A stretch of DNA of 7,346 nucleotides, from NCBI GenBank assembly GCA_946612055.1, contig CAMOEH010000133.1, forward strand, positions 1 to 7,346, given 5' to 3'. The notes under the pieces were generated by a model, which did no database searches, was not told where the DNA came from, and saw only the letters and a program-made list of their open reading frames with translations. Source of the DNA: an uncultured Bacillota bacterium. Lineage in GTDB: Bacteria > Bacillota_I > Bacilli_A > RFN20 > CAG-826. Numbering within the stretch: position 1 is the first letter of the stretch; the number at the start of each line of letters is the position of its first letter. Both the position numbers and the translations under genes were made by a program. Of this stretch, positions 1 to 6,623 are shown in pieces.

Positions 1-582
1 AAAGCCATAACGCGTCGTATCTTGGGAAATCAAAGAGATTTCTTTCACACCCCTATCCTTAAGGATTTTCGCTTCCTCGAGGATCTCTTCCATCGGCCTA
101 GAGACGAATTTGCCTCGGATAGCCGGAATCGCGCAGAAAGCGCAATGGTTGTTGCAGCCTTCCGAAATCCTTAGATATGCCGAATAGGGCGAAGTCGAAA
201 TCACGCGCCTTAAAGGATTGAATTCATAAAGCGAATCTTTTCCTAGAAGCTCCCCCAATTTATGATGGAGCTCAGCATAAGAAGAAATCGGGATAATCAA
301 ATCCGCTTCAGGGAGTTCTTTGGTTAATTCTTTTTGGTAACGCTCGGCCAAACACCCGACAACGACGAGCTTTTTTCCATAGCTTGCCATTTCAAGTATC
401 GTATCGATGGATTCTTGTTTGGCAGAAGAGATGAAGGCGCAGGTATTGACGATGATCAAGTCGGCTTTGGAAGGATCATTGGTAAAAGAGAAATCTGCTT
501 CTGGGAACATCCCCAAGATCATCTCCGAATCGATGAGGTTTTTCGCGCACCCTAACGAGACGATGCCAATGCATTTTTTCAT
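1..582 (-). CDS. rimO: Ribosomal protein S12 methylthiotransferase RimO, N-terminal part (partial)
   Basis: Radical-SAM methylthiotransferase. The family adds a methylthio group to a conserved Asp of ribosomal protein S12 in the cytoplasm. The first 194 residues are visible, read to the left edge of the window; the family is about 440 residues, so over half is missing. The N-terminal MTTase domain has the three cluster cysteines Cys12 (SLGCAKN), Cys48 (NTCAF) and Cys77 (VGCLAERY). The radical-SAM cluster follows as CNNHCAFC, Cys143, Cys147 and Cys150, then AIPAIRGKFVSR and ISQDTTRYG. SLGCAKNLIDSE and CNNHCAFCAIP are typical of RimO rather than the tRNA enzyme MiaB. The ATG at 582 has AAGGAG at 596-591, eight bases upstream, and overlaps the malQ stop as ATGA, so translation is probably coupled to malQ. 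No frame break is seen. The identification is firm; the C-terminal TRAM domain is out of view. Confidence 0.95.
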   Translation of the reverse strand, partial: MKKCIGIVSLGCAKNLIDSEMILGMFPEADFSFTNDPSKADLIIVNTCAFISSAKQESIDTILEMASYGKKLVVVGCLAERYQKELTKELPEADLIIPISSYAELHHKLGELLGKDSLYEFNPLRRVISTSPYSAYLRISEGCNNHCAFCAIPAIRGKFVSRPMEEILEEAKILKDRGVKEISLISQDTTRYGF

Positions 583-2018
583 CGCTTGCTCTCCTTGATC
601 ATTCGTTTTAGCCAATCCTTCTTCTTTTTTAATCCGGCAAGGCTAGATAGACGATATCCCCAATTGCCTTTAGGCGAGCCAGGGACATTAATTCGCCTTT
701 CTTCATCGAGAATATCGATGCTAGTCAATATCGCAATCCTGGCTTTCTTTTGCAAGCAATATGCAATAAGACGCTCGGTGGCTTTGCCTTCATTTATTCC
801 AAGTTTGCCAAGCCGATAGATACATTCCCCCTGCTTTTCTATCGGCAAAGAATAAAACCACGATTTGCTTGCTTCGTTATCATGGGTCATCAAATAAGCG
901 ACCTCATTTTCTTTATTCCAAGCAGGGAAATGGAGCTTTTCGGCTTCAAAGAAAGTAAATTGGATGACATCCATCCCAGGGAAATTATAGGCATCGCGAA
1001 GTTCCAATACTTCGGGACGTAATTCACCTAAATCTTCCGCGATGATGCGCGATTGATAGGAGGAATGCTTAGCAAACATCAAATCGAAGAATTCTTTGCC
1101 TACCCCCAATTTCCATTCGCCGTCTTTGGCCTTTTTTCCCGCGGGGATCGCCCAATAGGTATCGAAAGCGCGGAAATGATCGATGCGAAGGTAATCATAA
1201 CGCGATAATGCCGATTCAATCCTTCTTTTTAAGAAAGAGAATCCATTTTTCCTCATGGCCTCATAATCGTAGATCGGATTACCCCAATTTTGGCCTTCGG
1301 GAGAGAAATAATCCGGTGGCACGCCTGCGATGAAAGTCGGCTTCCCCTCTTGGAGGAGGAATTCTTCTTCATGAAAGAAAGTTTCCGCGGAGATTACCCC
1401 AACATAAAAAGGAAGATCCCCAATGATTTCGATGCCCTTTTCTTTGGCATAGGAATGAAGTTCTTCGTATTGAATCGAGCATAGATATTGGCAAAATAAG
1501 GCAAACTGGACTTCTTCTTTTTCTTTCTTGTTCCAACTATTTTCGTCCATCATCTTCTTTTTCTTGGAACGATAATCCTGGCCATACAAGGAAAGAAAGC
1601 TCGATAAAATCGCGTATTCTTCGATTTCTTTGTTCTTTTTTGCAAAGGAAGTCACTTCTTCTAACGATTCGGTTTTCTTTTTGGAAAAAGCATAACGCAG
1701 GAAGTTTTCTTTAAATCTTCTTACCCGTTTGAATTCGACCTCTTTCCCAGAGAAATGGACGGTTTGTTTTATTTCTAAGCCGAGATATTCCCCCGCTTTC
1801 TTCAAATCGATATAAATCGGATCGAAGGCAAAAGAAGATAAGCTCATATAAGGCGAGTTTCCTTCTCCTAAGGGGTTTAAAGGAAGAATCTGCCAATAGG
1901 AAAAGCCGCTAGAAGAGAGGAAATCGATGAATCGATAAGCCTGCTCTCCAAAGCTTCCGATCCCTTCTTTGCCAGGAAGAGAAGATAAAGGTAGTAGTAA
2001 CCCAGCCCCTTTTTTCAT
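579..2018 (-). CDS. malQ: 4-alpha-glucanotransferase (amylomaltase, GH77)
   Basis: Cytoplasmic enzyme that transfers alpha-1,4-glucan segments between maltodextrins and releases glucose. It has 479 residues, close to the usual bacterial length of about 500. Family landmarks in order: the N-terminal LLPLSSLPG with GIGSFG (about 8-24), WQILPLNPLG (42-51), GDLPFYV (200-206), PPDYFSPEGQNWGNPIY (234-250), RIDHFRAFDTYW with the nucleophile Asp280, IIAEDLGELRPEV with the acid/base Glu328, and MTHDN with Asp380. All three catalytic carboxylates are present. The C-terminal NVPGSPKGNWGYR is also typical. Local oddities are MTHDNEASKSW where THDNDT is more usual, and a Lys/Glu-rich stretch at about 113-170. 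The start has GAGGAGG at 2033-2027, eight bases upstream, and overlaps the stop of the membrane protein gene as ATGA. The stop overlaps rimO in the same way. Next to galactose genes it suggests shared control of carbohydrate use. Confidence 0.95.
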   Translation of the reverse strand: MKKGAGLLLPLSSLPGKEGIGSFGEQAYRFIDFLSSSGFSYWQILPLNPLGEGNSPYMSLSSFAFDPIYIDLKKAGEYLGLEIKQTVHFSGKEVEFKRVRRFKENFLRYAFSKKKTESLEEVTSFAKKNKEIEEYAILSSFLSLYGQDYRSKKKKMMDENSWNKKEKEEVQFALFCQYLCSIQYEELHSYAKEKGIEIIGDLPFYVGVISAETFFHEEEFLLQEGKPTFIAGVPPDYFSPEGQNWGNPIYDYEAMRKNGFSFLKRRIESALSRYDYLRIDHFRAFDTYWAIPAGKKAKDGEWKLGVGKEFFDLMFAKHSSYQSRIIAEDLGELRPEVLELRDAYNFPGMDVIQFTFFEAEKLHFPAWNKENEVAYLMTHDNEASKSWFYSLPIEKQGECIYRLGKLGINEGKATERLIAYCLQKKARIAILTSIDILDEERRINVPGSPKGNWGYRLSSLAGLKKKKDWLKRMIKESKR

Positions 2019-2950
2019 CGTCTATTCCTCCTCATCGATAAGCGTTGCTTCCAATACATCGTCGCTAAGTTAACTTCCCTACGCGACTTCGGGAAGCATA
2101 AGCAAAATAAGGTCGTCAAAGGATAAATAACCAAATACAAAGGAATGGCTTCCCAGATGACGGGCGTGAAATAAATGAGCCCTTGATATCGATAAGTCTG
2201 TAAATATGGGATCATGATGCGATAAAGCCATAACAAAGCGACGTCGCTTTTTGGATCTGGACCAAAAGCAAATCCTTCATTCCCCCATCCCGAATTGCGG
2301 TAAATCAAAGCCATCCAGCCTTCTTTGGTGCCCCATTGCGTCAAATGGCCATTGGCGTCGACGATGCCGATATATCCTTTATAGAAAAGATAGATTGCAC
2401 TGACGGCATTTAATGCCGATGCTGCCATAAATAATAACGGCAAAGCATAGGCTCTTTTATAAGAGAGAACATGGATCCCGCTATTTAGCATCAAAATCGA
2501 AGCCACCATTAATAAGAAATGAGAAAGTAGATATCGGCTTCCTTCTAAAAAACCATCTAAGGTTCCAAAATCAAAATGCGAGGTCGAATCTCCAGCCCGA
2601 AATGCCAAAGCAAGCAATCCTGAAACAAAGCCGATGATACAAAGATAATCGCGTCCGATTTTCCATTTGCTTAGGTATAAAAAAGGAGAAGCGATCATCA
2701 ATACGGCACACAAATTAACGGGGAATATCTTCGCCAAGCTTTTGGGGAAAATATCCATATTGGCCGGGAAAGTTAGCTTCAAGAAATGAAGCAAGAAATT
2801 GAAGGCATAAATCCCAAAAATCAGCCAATAGACGGTCTTTTGTTTCAATTTGGAGGCAAGGAAAGCCACGCCAATTAAAATGCCAATGAAAAGCGCAATC
2901 GTAACGAAATAGGGCCACGAATACCAAGTGAAGACGAAATAAGAATTCAT
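2015..2950 (-). CDS. Multi-pass membrane protein, weakly YwaF-like, function unknown
   Basis: I cannot assign a function. The 311 residues contain about seven hydrophobic segments, near 12-33, 40-59, 75-93, 102-118, 138-158, 168-190 and 258-286. The segment at 237-250 may add a partial helix. Basic loops (SKLKQK near 33-38, SKWKIGR near 94-100, SYKR near 163-166) and the basic tail from about 288 alternate with acidic or neutral loops. By the positive-inside rule this gives N-outside, C-inside. The last outer loop, about 191-257, is long and rich in Trp, Gly and Tyr. The overall pattern, with a polar VNLC motif in helix 3 (78-81) and about seven helices, resembles the uncharacterised YwaF (TIGR02206) family. 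That family is usually shorter, so the match is tentative. No transporter signature is seen. The ATG at 2950 overlaps the galK stop as ATGA, and the nearest good Shine-Dalgarno is too far away, so coupling is likely. Its place among sugar genes suggests, but does not show, a role with carbohydrates. Confidence 0.85.
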   Translation of the reverse strand: MNSYFVFTWYSWPYFVTIALFIGILIGVAFLASKLKQKTVYWLIFGIYAFNFLLHFLKLTFPANMDIFPKSLAKIFPVNLCAVLMIASPFLYLSKWKIGRDYLCIIGFVSGLLALAFRAGDSTSHFDFGTLDGFLEGSRYLLSHFLLMVASILMLNSGIHVLSYKRAYALPLLFMAASALNAVSAIYLFYKGYIGIVDANGHLTQWGTKEGWMALIYRNSGWGNEGFAFGPDPKSDVALLWLYRIMIPYLQTYRYQGLIYFTPVIWEAIPLYLVIYPLTTLFCLCFPKSRREVNLATMYWKQRLSMRRNRR

Positions 2951-4119
2951 CTTAATCGGGCTGGCCCTCCCTGAAGCAAGACGACAGGACGAACGTTCTC
3001 TTTGCCATAGTAAGAAGACATCTTCGCGATGAAACTCTCCTTCGCATCAAAAGGAAGGAAAGCAAGGATACTACCAGCAAATCCGCCACCATGGATACGG
3101 ACCGCCCCGCCATTTAATAAAGGCAATGCGGCATCGATCCCTTGTTGAGGCGAACCTTCATATTGTCCCGGAGGCATCGTATTTGCTAATAAGGCATAGC
3201 TTGATAGCTGCGATTCATTCACGCAACGTAAGAAAGTGGAAACATCATGATGAAGAAGCGCTTCGTAAGCCCGTTTTACCCGTTGGTTCTCATCGAAGAA
3301 ATGATGGGCGCGCATTTTCGCTCTCTCGCTAACAAATGGGGTCGGAGCGTTGATCTTTTGGTTGAATTCTTCTTCGCCAACTTCACGCAATACTTCTTTG
3401 CCAAAGATAGCAGAGGCAACTTTCTTCATATCGGCAGGAATGCTTGCATATAAAGGAGTCAAATCAGCATGGCTTCCACCCGTATTGACCAAAACAATGG
3501 ATAAAGGCAAATCGAATTCCGTTTTCTCGACAATCGGATTCTCCGTGTCGGCGAAATCGACGAAGCTGACGCCACCAAAGCTCGCGCCAATTTGGTCCAA
3601 TAGTCCCGATGGCTTGCCGAAATAGACGTTTTCCGCGTATTTGCCAATTTTGGCCATTTCCAACGGAGAAAGGCTATCTTGGTTATATAAATCGGAGACG
3701 ATTTTGGCGATCAAGGCTTCATAGCAAGCGCTAGAAGATACGCCTGCTCCCGGGAAGATATCCGAAGTCATCGCCGCAACAAATCCTCCGATCAAGAAGC
3801 CTTTTTCTTTCATCCGGTAGAGAATGCCTTTGGTGATGGCAATCGAGGTGCCAACTTCTTCCTTACTTGGCGTTAAATCATCGATGCCGAATTTGACAAG
3901 TCGATAGCCTTCGGAGACGATTTCGACGATGTTATCGTCATTTTTCCTTGCTAAGCAAGTGATTCCCATATCGACCCCGCCAACTAGGCAAAGGCCATGG
4001 TTATGGTCGGTATGATTGCCAAGAAGCTCGATGCGGCCATGAGAGAAATAAAGATGGCTTCCCTTGGCCCCGCCGAAATTCTTTTCAAACAATGCGGTCG
4101 TTTCTTTTTCTTTGATCAT
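2947..4119 (-). CDS. galK: Galactokinase-family GHMP kinase
   Basis: Predicted to phosphorylate alpha-D-galactose to galactose-1-phosphate with ATP, the first committed Leloir step, in the cytoplasm. The 390-residue length matches galactokinases. The N-terminal galactokinase signature is HGRIELLGNHTDHNHG (27-42). The GHMP ATP-binding loop is FPGAGVSSSA (122-131). The catalytic Asp is Asp175 in KPSGLLDQIG, and the C-terminal glycine motif is VRIHGGGFAGS (340-350). The usual signature reads GEHTDY; here it reads GNHTDH, so a Glu that contacts the sugar in studied enzymes is Asn. I recall similar signatures in galactokinase-like proteins of gut Clostridia, so this may be a distinct clade, possibly with another substrate. 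I chose the ATG at 4119. The ATG at 4128 would add three residues but leaves only one base after the Shine-Dalgarno, whereas 4119 has ten and gives an ATGA overlap with galT. The stop overlaps the next gene as ATGA. Confidence 0.93.
   Translation of the reverse strand: MIKEKETTALFEKNFGGAKGSHLYFSHGRIELLGNHTDHNHGLCLVGGVDMGITCLARKNDDNIVEIVSEGYRLVKFGIDDLTPSKEEVGTSIAITKGILYRMKEKGFLIGGFVAAMTSDIFPGAGVSSSACYEALIAKIVSDLYNQDSLSPLEMAKIGKYAENVYFGKPSGLLDQIGASFGGVSFVDFADTENPIVEKTEFDLPLSIVLVNTGGSHADLTPLYASIPADMKKVASAIFGKEVLREVGEEEFNQKINAPTPFVSERAKMRAHHFFDENQRVKRAYEALLHHDVSTFLRCVNESQLSSYALLANTMPPGQYEGSPQQGIDAALPLLNGGAVRIHGGGFAGSILAFLPFDAKESFIAKMSSYYGKENVRPVVLLQGGPARLR
2966..2970 (-). promoter_or_regulatory. 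Distant GGAGG upstream of the membrane protein gene
   Basis: GGAGG inside the last codons of galK, 15 bases before the ATG at 2950. This is longer than the 7-10 bases seen at the other genes here. No closer Shine-Dalgarno is visible and no better in-frame start follows nearby. Initiation may therefore rely mainly on ribosomes finishing galK at the ATGA overlap. Whether this site works directly is uncertain. Confidence 0.4.
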
Positions 4120-5603
4120 AGGTCGCATTCCTCCAAAAATCTTCTTAAGCCAGCTTGTCCTTTCTCGTCGTCTTTAAAGACGGCAACATTACGGAGAATG
4201 TCTTGGCAAACTTCGTTCATATAAGCTCTGCTATCCATCTTTCTTTCCTTCATGATGTCATACATCCTTTGGAAGGAAGATAGATCTGGATGCTCTTCCA
4301 CCGCTTTTTCAAAAGGAATGCCATTAGAGACGATTTCTTCCATCAATTTGCCTTGTCTAGCAAGTCGAGCAGGCAAAATGAAGCGTCCAGCGGCTTCAAT
4401 TAGGCCGATGCCTTCGCTTTTGATGTGGGCGTATTCGGGGTGGGCGTGAAAAATGCCAGTTGGATAAGTCTCATCGCAACGGTTGTTACGCAAAATCATA
4501 TAAAGCTCATAGGTATCGCCATCTTTCCTTGCGATGTTGGTAACGGTCGCGTGAAGACCATCTTTATCGACGGCGATGATCTGGTTTTCTACATCATCAT
4601 ATTTCCGCCAGCAAAGGGTGATTTTTTCGCAGGCATCGAGGATTTCTTCTCTTTTCTTCCCTTTTAGACAGATGACGGTGTCATAGAAAGAGAGGACCGC
4701 GATTTCGGTATCGGGATAATGCTTGTTCTCAAAGATATATTTGGGCTTTGCTTTGATGACGGGAAGAAGATGCTCTCCGCCTTGGAAATGTTCGTGGTTA
4801 AGGATAGATCCACCGACAATAGGAAGATCGGAATTGCTGCCCATGAAATAATGAGGGAAGAGATCGACGAAATCGAAAAGCTTGCTGACGATGCGCCTAG
4901 AGACTTCCATCGGGACATGCTTTTCATAGAAAAGGATGCAATGTTCCTTGTAATAGCCATAAGGCGAGAATTGGAGATACCACCGCTCCCCGCCTAAATC
5001 TAGCGGAATGATGCGGATATTTCCTCTCGCAGCTTTGCTTGGAGATCCTTCGTAGCCTTCGTTTTCTTTGCAAAGGACGCAAGAAGGATAACCAGAGGCA
5101 GTCGCATGAACGAGTTTAGCGATATCTTTGTTGCTTTTCTCGGGCTTAGAAAGGTTGATCGACATCTCTAAATCGGGGCCATTATCAAAATGGGCATCCC
5201 AAACGATGTTACGGTCAACTTTCGTCTTCGCGACGTAATCGTTTTTAACGGATAAATCATAGAGATAATCGGTCGCTTCTTTCGGGGAAATCTCATAAAG
5301 AGAGAAGAAGGTATCTCTAACTTTGGAAGGCAATGGGGAAAGAAGGCCGAAAACATAAGTCATCCTTCTTCTTGCATCCCCTTCTTCCATCCCAGATTCT
5401 TTTAAAATCGAGACGGCTTCTTCGATTAGGACATCAGGAACTTCCATCTTGGCGATTTCCTTTTCATCGATCTCGCCTTGATAAGGTTCTTTAACACCAA
5501 ATTCGCGGAAAAGGAGGTTACGAAGATAGATTTCATCGTCTTCTTGAAGATAAAGGTGGGCTTTCGCGTAGCTAAGCCAAGATTCGATTTGTTTTTCTAA
5601 CAT
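4116..5603 (-). CDS. galT: UDP-glucose--hexose-1-phosphate uridylyltransferase, type 2
   Basis: Swaps UMP between UDP-glucose and galactose-1-phosphate, giving glucose-1-phosphate and UDP-galactose (Leloir pathway, cytoplasm). It has 495 residues, which fits the long Bacillota-type GalT (galT_2) and not the roughly 350-residue E. coli type. Visible features are an N-terminal helical region (1-120), CVLC (175-178), the stretch RWYLQFSPYGYYKEHCILF (207-225), and the likely active-site motif NHEHFQGG (269-276), where His272 takes the place of the nucleophilic His of HPHxQ enzymes. A conserved-looking FHAHPEYAHIKSEGIGLIEAAGR lies at about 385-407. The ATG at 5603 has AAGGAG at 5616-5611, seven bases upstream, and is one base from the galM stop. 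The TGA stop overlaps galK as ATGA, so GalT and GalK are probably made in coupled amounts. UDP-galactose must be recycled by a GalE encoded elsewhere. No truncation or frame break is seen. Confidence 0.96.
   Translation of the reverse strand: MLEKQIESWLSYAKAHLYLQEDDEIYLRNLLFREFGVKEPYQGEIDEKEIAKMEVPDVLIEEAVSILKESGMEEGDARRRMTYVFGLLSPLPSKVRDTFFSLYEISPKEATDYLYDLSVKNDYVAKTKVDRNIVWDAHFDNGPDLEMSINLSKPEKSNKDIAKLVHATASGYPSCVLCKENEGYEGSPSKAARGNIRIIPLDLGGERWYLQFSPYGYYKEHCILFYEKHVPMEVSRRIVSKLFDFVDLFPHYFMGSNSDLPIVGGSILNHEHFQGGEHLLPVIKAKPKYIFENKHYPDTEIAVLSFYDTVICLKGKKREEILDACEKITLCWRKYDDVENQIIAVDKDGLHATVTNIARKDGDTYELYMILRNNRCDETYPTGIFHAHPEYAHIKSEGIGLIEAAGRFILPARLARQGKLMEEIVSNGIPFEKAVEEHPDLSSFQRMYDIMKERKMDSRAYMNEVCQDILRNVAVFKDDEKGQAGLRRFLEECDL
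4129..4134 (-). promoter_or_regulatory. galK ribosome binding site, decides the start
   Basis: GGAGGA on the minus strand, within the end of galT. It lies one base or less from the ATG at 4128 but ten bases from the ATG at 4119, which supports the downstream start and the shorter 390-residue protein. Confidence 0.75.
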
Positions 5604-5604
5604 C

Positions 5605-6600
5605 TTATTTCTCCTTTTTCGAGAATGCGAAGGTGGTCTTTTGGAAGAAGCTTTCTCCCTTATCGACCATCATATGCTCGATTCCTAATGGGGCTTTCAC
5701 CGGTTCTAAGGTCAAAGCACAATAACGGCTTTCTTCTTTGCCGAAAGTGCACAATTTGTGTCTCTGGGGGAAATTGACCGTATAGATTTGCACCGCTTCG
5801 GCACTGGTAACGTAATGAAGGCGATAAGAAGCATTCTCAACGACCAGTTGATGGCTTCCTTCTTCTAATCCATCGAAAACAAAGCCATGGTCATACCCTC
5901 CTAATGCCCCATCGGCATAGAAAGCGATGTGATCACCGATTTTATGTTTCTTCTTGAAGGAATTGTGTTCATCGACTTCCACAAGGCCATCAACGATGAG
6001 TTTGTCATCATAATGGGCGATTTTTGAAGCTGGGATTTCCATTTCGTAGTCGAGGATATCTTCGTCCCCTCCAAGATTGAAATAGACGTGGTTAGTTAGA
6101 TTAAGAGGAACTTTATGGTCGGGCGTTGCTTTAATGACCATATCGAAGGAGGCTTGCTTTTCCTTTAAGGAATAAGCAACTTCAACATCAACGTTTCCAG
6201 GGAAAGCTTCGTCCGCCTCTTGCCGATAAATAAAGGTAACGACGGTTTCTTCTATATTTTCTTCTAAAGAAGAAATCTTGAAAAGCCGATGGGCATAATT
6301 TAAGGAATCGCTATGGAGAGTATTACCGTTTTTTGCAACGGGGAAGCGATATTGCTTGCCATCGATTTCGTAGATCCCTTTCTCCACTCTTCCAGCCACT
6401 GGGCCAATGGTCTTGCCATAGAAATTGCCAGCATCAGAAATATATTCTTCCTTATGCAAGGGAGCGTGGGTCATGCTCTTGCCATCATAGATAATGGAGG
6501 CGATCCCAGCACCAACGCTAGATAAAGTCAAAACGAGCCCGGCTTCATTGCTTAATTCAAGGAATTCGAATCCTTTTTCTTGATAACGCCTGATTTTCAT
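5605..6600 (-). CDS. galM: Aldose 1-epimerase (galactose mutarotase)
   Basis: Interconverts the alpha and beta anomers of galactose (and glucose), supplying alpha-D-galactose to galactokinase. The 331 residues match the family length. Residues that align with the characterised mutarotase active site are all present: Arg71 in GPVAGRV, His96 in NTLHSD, the catalytic acid His171 in NLTNHVYFNLGG, Asp237 in GGYDHGFV, and the catalytic base Glu299 in LTLEPVKAP. The second half of the substrate His motif reads LHSD where LHGG is more common. There is no signal peptide, so it acts in the cytoplasm. The ATG at 6600 has TGGAGG at 6614-6609, eight bases upstream. The stop is TAA, one base before the galT start. 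It is the first sugar gene of the run and lies 23 bases after the cardiolipin synthase stop, so it probably shares that transcript or a promoter inside cls. Confidence 0.95.
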   Translation of the reverse strand: MKIRRYQEKGFEFLELSNEAGLVLTLSSVGAGIASIIYDGKSMTHAPLHKEEYISDAGNFYGKTIGPVAGRVEKGIYEIDGKQYRFPVAKNGNTLHSDSLNYAHRLFKISSLEENIEETVVTFIYRQEADEAFPGNVDVEVAYSLKEKQASFDMVIKATPDHKVPLNLTNHVYFNLGGDEDILDYEMEIPASKIAHYDDKLIVDGLVEVDEHNSFKKKHKIGDHIAFYADGALGGYDHGFVFDGLEEGSHQLVVENASYRLHYVTSAEAVQIYTVNFPQRHKLCTFGKEESRYCALTLEPVKAPLGIEHMMVDKGESFFQKTTFAFSKKEK

Positions 6601-6623
6601 ATTCTTTTCCTCCAGGTCGATTT
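6601..6623 (-). other. cls-galM intergenic gap
   Basis: The only real non-coding gap in the window, 23 bases. It holds the galM ribosome binding site (TGGAGG at 6614-6609) and no hairpin with a T tract. There is no room for a full promoter, so any separate galM promoter would lie within cls. Confidence 0.7.

Noticed and set aside
1..582. MiaB tRNA methylthiotransferase
   Set aside because: The SLGCAKN start and the CNNHCAFCAIP cluster fit RimO. MiaB usually has a GCQMN start and a CNNFCTYCIVPYTRG type cluster.
334..1484. Several plus-strand open frames of 63-90 codons opposite rimO and malQ
   Set aside because: They lie fully antisense to well-supported genes, have no good ribosome binding site noticed, and encode nothing recognisable.
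4425..4997. Plus-strand open frames opposite galT, up to 92 codons, and a minus-strand 98-codon frame at 4664-4960
   Set aside because: galT covers the region with intact catalytic motifs. These are shadow frames with biased composition (for example Ser-rich) and no family resemblance.
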